Source: an uncultured Clostridium sp.
GTDB taxonomy: Bacteria; Bacillota; Clostridia; Clostridiales; Clostridiaceae
Direction of reading: 5' to 3'
Assembly: GCA_900547475.1 (NCBI GenBank)
Contig: URGW01000001.1
Span: 1-64,000 of the forward strand
DNA: 64,000 nucleotides
Notes under the pieces: model-generated
Told to the model about the DNA's origin: nothing
Databases searched by the model: none
The model's input: the letters and a program-made list of their open reading frames with translations, nothing else
Shown here: in pieces, positions 25,345 through 34,300 of the stretch
Layout: each line of letters opens with the position of its first letter
Position numbering within the stretch: position 1 is the first letter of the stretch
Made by a program: the position numbers and the translations under genes

Positions 25345-26535
25345 TTAATTTATTAATATATCTTTTGATACACTTTTATTTAATTTAATATGCATTACCA
25401 CCATAACTATTAAAATTAATAGTAAATATATTGGAAAAACTCTTACACTTATATGATTTGCAATAATACCAAATAGTGGTGGCATTAATAAGTTTCCAAC
25501 ATAGGCACTTGCCATTTGTACACCTATAACTGCTTGTGATTTATCTGCTCCAAAGTTGTTTGGTGTAGAATGAATAATACAAGGATATATTGGAGCGCAA
25601 CCAAGACCAATAGTAACTAACCCTATTAAAGCTATTTGATGACCAAAAGGTAAACACATAAGTATAATACCAATTAAAATTATACCTTGTCCTAAATAAA
25701 TCATTTGTTTATCATTGAGTTTCATTGTAATAAATCCACTAATTGCTCGTCCAACTGTAATTCCTATAAAAAATAAACTTCCATAACTGGCTGCTACATC
25801 TAAATCAAGTCCATGTTGTAATACCAAGTAACTACTAGCCCATAAACCAGTTGTTTGTTCTAATGCACAATAACAGAAAAACATAAGCATTACTTGTTTT
25901 GCTCCAGGAATATTAAATATTTCTTTTAATGTAAGTACTTTATTTTTATTATTTCCACTTTCAATTTCTTGCATTTCACCTGTAATAGGAGCTTTTTTCC
26001 AAAGTGGTAAACTTAACATAATTATTATAGTTAGAGCAATTTGAATTAGTGATATATAACGATATCCGATATTCCAAGTTTGGCCATTAAGTAATGCAAA
26101 ACTCATAATATAAGGACCTAAACTAGCTCCAACACCCCACATACAATGAAGCCAACTCATATGATGACTCTTATAATGTAGTGCTACATAATTATTTAAT
26201 GAAGCATCAACACTACCTGCACCAAGGCCATAAGGTATTGCCCATAATACTAACATCCAATAAGAATGACTTATAGAAAATCCAAACAAAGCTACAGCTG
26301 TCATAAGAACACTAAATGCTGTAACTTTACCTGTGCCTAATGATTTTGTAAGACGATCACTTTGTAAACTGGAAAAAATTGTGCCAGCAGAAATAATCAT
26401 AAAAATTGCACCTGCATAAGATACAGGTACATTAAATTCCTGATAGATTGTAGGCCAAACAGAACCTAATAATGAATCTGGCAGTCCTAAACTAATAAAA
26501 GCTAAATATATAACTGCTAATAATAAATTAAACAT
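25345..26535 (-). CDS. MFS transporter (FucP/FHS-like)
   Basis: A 396-residue, 12-helix major facilitator. The N-terminus FISLGLPDSLLGSVWPTIYQ and SAGTIFSSLQSDRL fit the fucose-permease-like/FHS branch common in clostridia. The motif SDRLTKSLGTGKVT corresponds to the conserved loop 2-3, and CMWGVGASLGPYIMSFAL lies in the middle. The substrate is probably a sugar or small metabolite. It is divergent from an AraC-type regulator with 107 bases between the starts; repeats in this gap suggest the regulator controls it. GGGGG lies upstream of the start. Confidence 0.82.
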   Translation of the reverse strand: MFNLLLAVIYLAFISLGLPDSLLGSVWPTIYQEFNVPVSYAGAIFMIISAGTIFSSLQSDRLTKSLGTGKVTAFSVLMTAVALFGFSISHSYWMLVLWAIPYGLGAGSVDASLNNYVALHYKSHHMSWLHCMWGVGASLGPYIMSFALLNGQTWNIGYRYISLIQIALTIIIMLSLPLWKKAPITGEMQEIESGNNKNKVLTLKEIFNIPGAKQVMLMFFCYCALEQTTGLWASSYLVLQHGLDLDVAASYGSLFFIGITVGRAISGFITMKLNDKQMIYLGQGIILIGIILMCLPFGHQIALIGLVTIGLGCAPIYPCIIHSTPNNFGADKSQAVIGVQMASAYVGNLLMPPLFGIIANHISVRVFPIYLLLILIVMVVMHIKLNKSVSKDILIN

Positions 26536-26557
26536 ATTGCTTTCCCCCTTTATATGC

Positions 26558-26628
26558 TGATATGATTATATCATCAAAAAAATAAAAATGTTAAAACAAA
26601 ATAGTCATAGTTATATGATAATATCTTC
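26558..26628. promoter_or_regulatory. Repeats in the divergent MFS/AraC promoter region
   Basis: ATATGATTATATCATC (26560-26575) and ATATGATAATATCTTC (26613-26628) match at 14 of 16 positions. The first also forms the palindrome TGATATGATTATATCA (26558-26573). They may be regulator sites, but both contain -10-like hexamers for the two divergent genes, so part of the similarity may be promoter sequence. Confidence 0.4.
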
Positions 26629-26642
26629 AAAAAGGAGTAGTT

Positions 26643-27530
26643 ATGGCGTTATCAAAATGTATATCAAAAATAGATAAAACTGGCCTTGAATTAATTGAGC
26701 ATGGAGTTACTAGCTTTCCTATAGCATGTTACCATGATGATTTACAGAGAGAAGCTGTTGATTGGCATTGGCATGAAGAGTTAGAATTGATTGTTGTTTC
26801 AGAAGGTAGTGCCATTATTGCTGTAGATTGTGAAAAATATATTGTAAATAAAGGAAATGGATTTTTTATTAATACAGGAGTTCTTCATGGTGGTTGGATT
26901 TATAAAAGTCCTACTTGTAGATTTCATTCTATTGTATTTCATCCTCGTTTAGTTGGTGGTAATACTAGTAGTATATTTTGGAAAAAATATTTGAATCCAA
27001 TTTTAGGAAATATTTCTTTTAAAGGGTTGTTTTTAGATTATTCAATAGAATGGCAAAAAGATTTACTATGTGGTATAGATGAGGCATGGTTTCATTGTGT
27101 TAATGAAGAAGAAGGGTATGAATTTGAAGCTCGTAATGTTTTATCAAAAATAATTTATCTTATGTATAAAAATTTAGATTGTATAGAATCAAATACTTCA
27201 ACAAAGAAGTTGAGAGATAGTCAGCGTATGAAAAATATGCTTCAATATATTGATGAGCACTATTCAGATAATATTACTATTAATGAAATTGCTGAAAGTG
27301 TATCTTTAAGTGTAAGTGAATGCCTTCGTTGTTTTCATAGAACTATTGGAACAACACCTATACAATATTTAAAATCTTTGCGTATTAAAAAAGCTGCTGA
27401 GCTATTAACGAATACAGATATGAAAATAGTTGATATTGGTATAATTTGTGGTTTTCAAGATATGAGTTATTTTGCAAAAACGTTCCGTAATATATATGGT
27501 TGCACACCGTCTCAATATAGAGAGAAATAG
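26643..27530 (+). CDS. AraC-family regulator with N-terminal cupin
   Basis: The N-terminal sensing cupin is at residues 15-150 (DWHWHEELELIVVSEGSAII, NKGNGFFINTGVLHGGW). The C-terminal double helix-turn-helix is at about 195-295 (ITINEIAESVSLSVSECLRC, RIKKAAELLTNTDMKIVDIG, FAKTFRNIYGCTPSQYREK). Length 295 is typical. Proteins like this usually activate sugar-uptake or glycosidase genes when the cupin binds a sugar. The divergent MFS gene is the obvious target. The start ATG 26643 has AAAGGAG before it. Confidence 0.88.
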   Translation: MALSKCISKIDKTGLELIEHGVTSFPIACYHDDLQREAVDWHWHEELELIVVSEGSAIIAVDCEKYIVNKGNGFFINTGVLHGGWIYKSPTCRFHSIVFHPRLVGGNTSSIFWKKYLNPILGNISFKGLFLDYSIEWQKDLLCGIDEAWFHCVNEEEGYEFEARNVLSKIIYLMYKNLDCIESNTSTKKLRDSQRMKNMLQYIDEHYSDNITINEIAESVSLSVSECLRCFHRTIGTTPIQYLKSLRIKKAAELLTNTDMKIVDIGIICGFQDMSYFAKTFRNIYGCTPSQYREK

Positions 27531-27537
27531 TAATTAG

Positions 27538-27580
27538 AAATCCAAGTAGAGTAAAAATATTGATGCTACTTGGATTTTAT
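27538..27580 (+). terminator. Terminator after the AraC-type gene
   Basis: AAATCCAAGTAG pairs with CTACTTGGATTTT, followed by ATTT. Confidence 0.75.
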
Positions 27581-27731
27581 TTATATATTTATTAGATTAC
27601 CATAATGTAAATTTTACAATTTAATTATCTATATTTATTGAAATTGTAAAATTTTTTTGGAATATTAATATTAGAAAAAGCATAATTATAAATAAGTTTA
27701 TATATTTAAATAGAAATCAAAATAATTTAGA

Positions 27732-27745
27732 AAACGTATACGTTT
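27732..27745. promoter_or_regulatory. LacI/CcpA-type palindrome
   Basis: AAACGTATACGTTT is a perfect 14-bp palindrome with the central CG pattern of LacI-family operators. It lies just before the permease relic and 232 bases upstream of the NCS1 permease gene. It could be the leftover operator of a lost sugar operon. Confidence 0.45.
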
Positions 27746-27752
27746 ATTTCTT

Positions 27753-27905
27753 TACGATATAAATGAAGCTGCTAGATTAGATTCATTAAATGAAATTCAA
27801 GTATTTTTTACTATGGAATGTTAATGCTGGGAGTGATATCTTGTATAATTTCAAAATAATAATTTTTTTGTAGTACAAAAATGCTTTGCAGAAGGTATTA
27901 CATGA
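27753..27905 (+). pseudogene. Relic of an ABC sugar permease (MalG type)
   Basis: The first frame reads DINEAARLDSLNEIQVFFTM, a decayed EAA loop (consensus close to YEAARLDGA...F). After a stop and a change of frame comes VVQKCFAEGIT, which resembles the QKYFxxGIT ending of MalG-type permeases. About 60 residues normally lie between these points, so most of the gene has been deleted. This is short and rests on pattern recognition only. Confidence 0.5.
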
Positions 27906-27976
27906 TAAATTAAATAGAAATTTATAATATCAGGAAAAGTTTTATGATAATTAGATTTAAGGGAGAGAAGGGTATA

Positions 27977-29425
27977 ATGAATATAAAGAATAGTTTTGGA
28001 AGTAAAACTGAATTTGTCGAATTAAAGGCTAATGATATTAAGAAAATAAACCAATCTAAGAATATGTTAACAGATGATACTAGACCAATACCTAAGAATG
28101 AAAGAGATTGGTCCACTAAAAATTATATAAATTTATGGACTGGAATTTTAGTATCAATTCCAGTATATATGATGGCAAGTAGCTTATTATCAATTGGAAT
28201 GACATGGTATCAGGCATTCTTTGTTTGTATTTTGGGACATACATTAGTATTAATACCATCTATATTATTGGGACATTTTGGAACAAAGTATGGAGCTAGT
28301 TTTCCTGTTTTATCAAAAATGGTATTTGGACCTAACGGAACATCTATACCTACTTTAATAAGAGCCTTCATGGGGTGTCTATGGTTCGGAATTCAAAGCT
28401 GGGTGGGAGGTGTTGCATTAGATTCAATTATTGGAGTAATAGTACCAGTATGGAGCAGCTTATCTATACATGGAATTCTAAGTTTTTTAATTTTTATAAT
28501 ATTTAATATTTATATAGGATATCATGGTTCAAAGGCCATTAAATATTTAGAAGATTTTTCGGCTCCAATATTAATTATATTAAGCGCAGTGGTTATTATA
28601 TGGGCTTTGTATGTTTGTGGAGGTTTTAGAGGAATATTTAGTACTGAGGTTGCAGGAACCAATAATTCGGATTTTTGGAAGTTATTCTTTCCATCATTAA
28701 CAGCTATGATAGCGTTTGATTCAACTATAGCATTAAATTTTTCGGATTATACTAGACATGCAAAAGAACAAAAGTCTCAAGCTATTGGCCAGTTAATAGG
28801 AGCACCTATTATGACTGCATTTATAGTATTTGTAGGCATTTGTGGAACAGCGGGGTCAGAAGTAGCTTTTGGGGAGGCGTTTTGGGATCCTAGTATATTA
28901 GTATCAAAATTTACAAATCCAATTATAGTTATTGTTTTTTCAATATTTATAATACTTGCAACTTTAACCACTAATGTTGCTTGTAATCTTGCATCTGCCG
29001 GAGTAATTTTTTCAACTATATTTAGTAAGCATATAAACTATAAAAATGCAATAATTGTTGTAGGTTTTATTGGATTATTATTTATGCCATGGAAACTTGT
29101 GGCTAATCCTAACAGTTATGTATATATTATAAATGGAACGTTAGCTGTTTTATTAGGTCCTATAACAGGTATATGTATAGCAACATATTGGGTTCAATAT
29201 AAAACTGAATTAAAAGTAGCTGATCTTTATATACAAGATAAAGGTGAATATTACTATTATAATGGATGGAATATAACGGCTATAAGTATATTAATTTGTG
29301 CGTCTTTAGCTATTTTAATTTGTAAATATATTAGTGGATTGGCATGGGTTTATGATAGTTCATATTTAATTGGTTGTATTATAACATTTTCATTATATTG
29401 TTTAGTTAATTTTAAAAGAAAATAA
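27977..29425 (+). CDS. NCS1-family purine/pyrimidine/allantoin permease
   Basis: The start is taken at ATG 27977, behind GGGAGAGAAGGG; the ATG at 27944 lacks a site. The 482 residues form about 12 helices. The N-terminal NERDWSTKNYINLWTGILVS, GASFPVLSKMVFGPNG, LWFGIQSWVGG and FSDYTRHAKEQKSQAIGQ are NCS1 signatures known from Mhp1, PucI and CodB. The substrate may be cytosine, uracil, allantoin or a hydantoin. No catabolic gene for any of these lies beside it, so it cannot be narrowed. A strong terminator follows. Confidence 0.85.
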   Translation: MNIKNSFGSKTEFVELKANDIKKINQSKNMLTDDTRPIPKNERDWSTKNYINLWTGILVSIPVYMMASSLLSIGMTWYQAFFVCILGHTLVLIPSILLGHFGTKYGASFPVLSKMVFGPNGTSIPTLIRAFMGCLWFGIQSWVGGVALDSIIGVIVPVWSSLSIHGILSFLIFIIFNIYIGYHGSKAIKYLEDFSAPILIILSAVVIIWALYVCGGFRGIFSTEVAGTNNSDFWKLFFPSLTAMIAFDSTIALNFSDYTRHAKEQKSQAIGQLIGAPIMTAFIVFVGICGTAGSEVAFGEAFWDPSILVSKFTNPIIVIVFSIFIILATLTTNVACNLASAGVIFSTIFSKHINYKNAIIVVGFIGLLFMPWKLVANPNSYVYIINGTLAVLLGPITGICIATYWVQYKTELKVADLYIQDKGEYYYYNGWNITAISILICASLAILICKYISGLAWVYDSSYLIGCIITFSLYCLVNFKRK

Positions 29426-29433
29426 TATAATTT

Positions 29434-29476
29434 TAAAAGCCACTAAGAATATTGGTAAACTCTTAGTGGCTTTTAC
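29434..29476 (+). terminator. Terminator after the NCS1 permease
   Basis: AAAAGCCACTAAGA pairs with TCTTAGTGGCTTTT, a strong stem followed by a T-rich run. Confidence 0.85.
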
Positions 29477-29845
29477 TTTTAGGTTTAATACAATTTATTA
29501 ATTCGATCTATATTCAGAACCTTTCACTTAATAATAGAATATTAGTGTTTTAATTATAAATTTTAATATAATTAATATTTTTATGATATTAACTCTAGTT
29601 TTACCTAAATACTGTAATTTTAACCGATAAAATGTATATGTTAAAGTCGAAAAAATATATACAAAAATTTTAAAAAGTAGTATAATCGACAAGAAAACAT
29701 AATGTGAAAATTATTACATGGGCATTTTTATTTATTATTAACAAAAGTTTTAATAAATTCAAGAGATGCAACAGTGACTTTTGTTGGATTAGAATAAATG
29801 CAAAATTCAATAAAAATATAAGATAAGGAAATTACGAGAATAGAA
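29477..29845 (+). other. 369-base gap before the AgrC-like kinase
   Basis: No supported gene. A probable promoter -10 TATAAT is at 29681-29686, with a weak TATACA 17 bases before; it is bracketed by GTCGA (29646-29650) and TCGAC. A short frame ending TKVLINSRDATVTFVGLE and a TAA near 29795 is protein-like but too short to assign. No peptide-pheromone gene is evident. Confidence 0.35.
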
Positions 29846-31096
29846 ATGATAAATTTAGCTGATGGAATTAACATAATATTACAGAGCTTAATGTTAATAT
29901 TAATTCCTAATTTTTGTACAAACTATAAAAATAGTAAACTTAAACTGTTATTTTTAACAGGACTTTTTTGTTTTATTGTTACAATAACAACATATATAAT
30001 AGGAAATTCAAGTCTGGGAACGATTATTATTCATGTAGTGCTGATATTGACAGGAATTTTTGTATTTAGAAAGGATTCATTAGGAGCAACCATTGCTATA
30101 TCTATAGTATATTTATGTATAATTATTAATACACTTATTATGTCTAATTTGTTTTTAGGATATTTTCAATATAAAATACCAACTGAGTATTTTGAAATGG
30201 GATATATAATATTTATATATTTGCCACACTATCTAATGGATATTGTTATACTATTAAGAAAAGATTTAATTTATAAAATTTATTTATTAATTAGGAATAA
30301 AAACATATCTATAATGACATTAATAATAACTACTGTTATGGCAGATTTTATAATATCTTTTAATTTTATAATGCATGATTTAGATAATCCAGTATTTAAA
30401 AATGTTATGTTTATGTTAATGGGATTATTCATTATAGGGATTACTTTTTATTTTGCCAATATTGATAAGAAGTCAAAAGAAGTTTCTTTACTAAATAAAG
30501 AGTTACAAGAAAAAATAAATGATTTAAAAAAAGTAAAACATGATTATGGTGCTCAAATTTCATATTTATATGGAATGCATCTTATGGGAAAATACGATAG
30601 ACTTGGAGAATCCTTAAAGTCAATTATAAATGGATATGATAATATTATATCAGAAATAAATATATCTAATAATGATTCAATTATTTCTATGGTAGTTAAT
30701 GGTATTAATCATAAAGGTATTAATGTATTAGTTGATGATCAAGTATCATTAGAAGATATAGGCATGTCTGAAATGGAAATACAGAGAGTAGTTTCAAATA
30801 TATTAAGAAATTCTATTACAGCTATGGATGAAAAAGGATTAATTTCAATTAGAACATACTATGGAATTAATAATATTTTTATAAAAATACAAAATAATGG
30901 ACCTAAAATTGATGATGGAATAATAGATAAAATCTTTGAAGTTGGATTTACTACAAAGGACAATAAGTCTAAGGAACATGGATTTGGATTAGCTATTGTT
31001 AAAGAAATAGTAGAAAGACATAATGGAAAAGTAATAGTTTCTAGTAATGAATCAATTACAGAATTTATAGTGAAAATACCTAGAAAATTAACTTAA
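29846..31096 (+). CDS. AgrC-like sensor histidine kinase (GHKL type)
   Basis: A 416-residue membrane kinase. The first 205 residues contain six or seven hydrophobic helices without a large outside loop, as in AgrC-type peptide receptors. The dimerisation segment with the phospho-acceptor His232 is LKKVKHDYGAQISYLYG. The ATPase domain has the N box VVSNILRNSITAMDE and the G boxes FEVGFTTKDNKSKEHGFG and LAIVKEIVERHNG. In Agr systems such kinases sense a cyclic peptide and phosphorylate a LytTR regulator. No agrA, agrB or agrD gene is nearby, so this is an orphan. The signal and partner are unknown. Confidence 0.8.
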   Translation: MINLADGINIILQSLMLILIPNFCTNYKNSKLKLLFLTGLFCFIVTITTYIIGNSSLGTIIIHVVLILTGIFVFRKDSLGATIAISIVYLCIIINTLIMSNLFLGYFQYKIPTEYFEMGYIIFIYLPHYLMDIVILLRKDLIYKIYLLIRNKNISIMTLIITTVMADFIISFNFIMHDLDNPVFKNVMFMLMGLFIIGITFYFANIDKKSKEVSLLNKELQEKINDLKKVKHDYGAQISYLYGMHLMGKYDRLGESLKSIINGYDNIISEINISNNDSIISMVVNGINHKGINVLVDDQVSLEDIGMSEMEIQRVVSNILRNSITAMDEKGLISIRTYYGINNIFIKIQNNGPKIDDGIIDKIFEVGFTTKDNKSKEHGFGLAIVKEIVERHNGKVIVSSNESITEFIVKIPRKLT

Positions 31097-31170
31097 ATAA
31101 AAATATTTTATTAGAGAAAATATTGATAAATTTATTTAGTAGTTTATGTAGAAAAAAGAAGAAAAATGTA

Positions 31171-31199
31171 TTTACAAAGAAACGTTTACATGATATAAT
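31171..31199 (+). promoter_or_regulatory. Promoter of the GH84 gene with cre-like site in the spacer
   Basis: TTTACA (31171-31176), a 17-base spacer and TATAAT (31194-31199). The spacer contains GAAACGTTTACA, a good catabolite-responsive element pattern, so CcpA bound there would block RNA polymerase. Confidence 0.7.
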
Positions 31200-31250
31200 T
31201 TAATTGTACTATAAAAAAGGGCATGTAACCAAATGAAATTTTGGGCATTA

Positions 31251-31299
31251 GCCATAACAAAAATATGCTATTTTGCATAATTTTTGTTATGGCTTTTTT
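31251..31299 (+). terminator. Terminator hairpin in the leader of the GH84 gene
   Basis: An 18-bp arm GCCATAACAAAAATATGC pairs with GCATAATTTTTGTTATGGC (one bulge) and is followed by TTTTTT. It lies between the promoter at 31171 and the gene start at 31354, so transcripts from that promoter must read through it. Confidence 0.75.
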
Positions 31300-31353
31300 G
31301 CATCTTAAATTCCAAAAAATAACAATTTAATTATTAAGAAAGAGGGATAAATA

Positions 31354-34300
31354 ATGAAAAGAACAAAATTAAATTCAATTTTAGCTAAAGTAGTTACAAC
31401 ATCATTTATATTTACTACTTTACCAACCGCTACTTTTGCAGAGGTTGTTAATGATAATAAAGAATTAGTAAAATTACAAGTTAATATTCCTACTGTAAGT
31501 CCTACACCACATAATATTGAAGGATCAGGGGAAGGATTTATTCTTACTGAAAAAGTAAATATAGTTGGACAAAATCAAGCTGATCAAGATGCTATAAGAG
31601 AATTAGTACAAGCATTAAAAGAATTAGGTATAGAAGTTAATAATGATTTTGATGAAAATGCAACTACAATAATAATTGGAGAAGATGATGATAATATTGA
31701 GGAGATGCATGATTTTTTTGAAGGTATCGGTAAATCAGGTGCAGAATCAATAGAAGTTAAAGAAGGATATGTACTTGCATCTAATCAAAATGAAGATGGA
31801 AAAATGACAATTGCCATTGAAGGAACCGATGAAGTTGGTACTTATTATGGAGTAAAAACTTTAAAACAACTATTAATAGAAGAAAGTGATAGAAATGTTG
31901 TTCCAGAAGTTTATGTAAATGATTACCCAACACAACATGTTAGAGCTGTAGTTGAAGGATTCTATGGAACACCATGGACACATCAAGATAGATTAGATCA
32001 ATTTAAATTTTATGGTGAAAATAAATTAAATATGTATATATATGCTCCAAAGGATGATCCATATCATAGAGATCAATGGAGAGATCCATATCCACAAGAA
32101 GAAATGGCAAGAATGCAAGAACTTATAAATACAGCAAATGAAAATAAAGTTGATTTTGTATTTGCAATTTCTCCAGGTAAGGATATAGATATAAATTCAG
32201 AAGCTGATTATAAGGCACTTGTTGATAAGTGTGAATCATTATATGACATGGGTGTTAGAAGCTTTGCTATTCTTTGGGATGATATATTTACAGATGATGG
32301 GGCTGGACAAGCTGCAATAATGAATAGATTTAATGCAGAATTTGTTAAAACAAAAGAAGGAGTTAAACCTTTAATAACAGTTCCAACACAATACTGGGGA
32401 ACATCAATGTTTAATGGTTCAGAAGTAAAGCCATATACAGAAGGGTTTTCTAAAAACTTAGATAAAGATATTGAAGTTATGTGGACAGGGGAACATGTTA
32501 TTCCTGAGAGTGTAACTTTAGAAGATGCGGAAAAAGTAAATAGCCTTTATGGAAGAAAGATGCTTTTATGGTGGAACTACCCTGTTACTGATTATAAAGT
32601 TGATAAATTAGCTTTAGGACCAATATATAATCTTGGTAATGATTTAGCTACTAAAATTGGTGGATTTATAATAAATCCAATGGAATTTGCTGAAGCATCA
32701 AAAATAAGTATTCATACAGGTGCTGATTATGCATGGAATACAGAAGCTTATAATTATGATAAAGCATGGGATAATGCAATTGCAGATGTAGTTGGAGAAG
32801 AATTAAAAGAAAGCTTTAAGGTGTTTGCAGATCATAGTACAAAACTTGATACTGGTAGAGATGATGCACCAGAAATGAGAGCTGTAATGGATGAATTCTG
32901 GAAGAAGGTTGATAATAGACAAATTCCAGCAGCAGAATTAGAGAATTTAAAAGAAAATTTTGGGGTAATAAAATCAGCAGTAGCAGATACTCAAGGAAAA
33001 TTGCATAAAGCTATGTTAGATGAAGTTGCACCACAATTACAAAAGCTTACTAATTATGCAGATGCAGCAACTACTGCAGCTGATATGGTTATAGCAATGT
33101 TAAATAGTGATAATAAATCATGGTGGGATTTAAAGACTCAACTTTCAGCACAAATAGATATTTTAAATGAATCAAAGGCAATTATATCAGATAAGGTTTT
33201 AGATGACTTTGTTAAACAAGCAAATTCAAAGACTGACTCTATGTATTTTGAAGGTGTATTAAAAGATCAAGTTAAAACTTATAGCTATTCAGGAAGTGTA
33301 TCTGAAAATATTTCTTCATTAAAGTTTGAAGAATGGTACAATGGAAAAGCTCCATATGAAGTTTCAAATATGTTTGATGGTAAGTTAGATACAGCATATA
33401 GATCTGCTAATAATGTTAAGGCTGGAGATGAAATAGTTGTAGACTTAGGAAAAGTTGAAAACTTAAATAATATTTATATGTTAATGGGAAGAACTTCTCA
33501 TGATACTGCAATTATGAAGGGAAATGTTCAAATTTCAGTAGATGGAGTTGAATGGAAAACTGTATTAGAAAATAATGACTTTAGAGAAGTATTTGTTGGT
33601 GATTTAAATGAAAGTGCTAGATATATTAAATATGTAGCAACAGAAGATCAAGAAAACCAAGTATATGTTAGAGAATTTATGGTAAATAAAAATACTGTAA
33701 GTGGAATTAGAACTAATGTAGAAGGTAGCTTTGAATATAATAAGAGTGTTGTTGGAAGAAATGAAGTTAATTCAGTAGTTGCTAAAGAAAAGGTTACTTT
33801 AAAAGTAGGAGACAATATAGGTCTAGAACTTCCAGAATATAAATATGTAACATCAATAAATGTTAATAGTAATGTTAAAGGAAATGTTGAATATACAATT
33901 AATGGAATGGATTGGTTTGTATTAGGTGAAGTAAATGGAGAAACTACTTTATCTCTAGAAAAACCACAAGTTGTTAAACAAGTTAGATTTGTTGCTACTG
34001 AAGAAAAGTCTACTAAGAACTTTACAATGGACTTAGTAATTGAAGGAAAAGGTGAAGAATCAGTTACAACAAATAGAAATGGTAGTGGGGAGTACAAAGA
34101 TTTAAATGCAATTGTTGATGGAGATGTAGACTCAAGCTTTATTTCATCAGGTGCTTTAAAGCAAGGAGATTATTTCACTTTAAACCTTGGAAAAGTTACT
34201 AATGTAAGAAATATTCAATTCATTGGAGATAGAAACTTTGGTGGAGATAGAATAAGAGAAGGTAAAGTTGAATATTCTTTAGATGGAGAAACTTGGACTG

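Noticed and set aside
29706..29830. Possible AgrD-like pheromone precursor before the AgrC-like kinase
   Set aside because: The only frame of suitable length (GTG start, with CNSDFC) lacks the amphipathic leader and the acidic tail of AgrD peptides, and no agrB follows.
33648..34097. 149-codon open frame on the minus strand within the GH84 gene
   Set aside because: It lies wholly inside a clear coding gene, its composition is that of an antisense shadow, and it has no ribosome binding site or family match.
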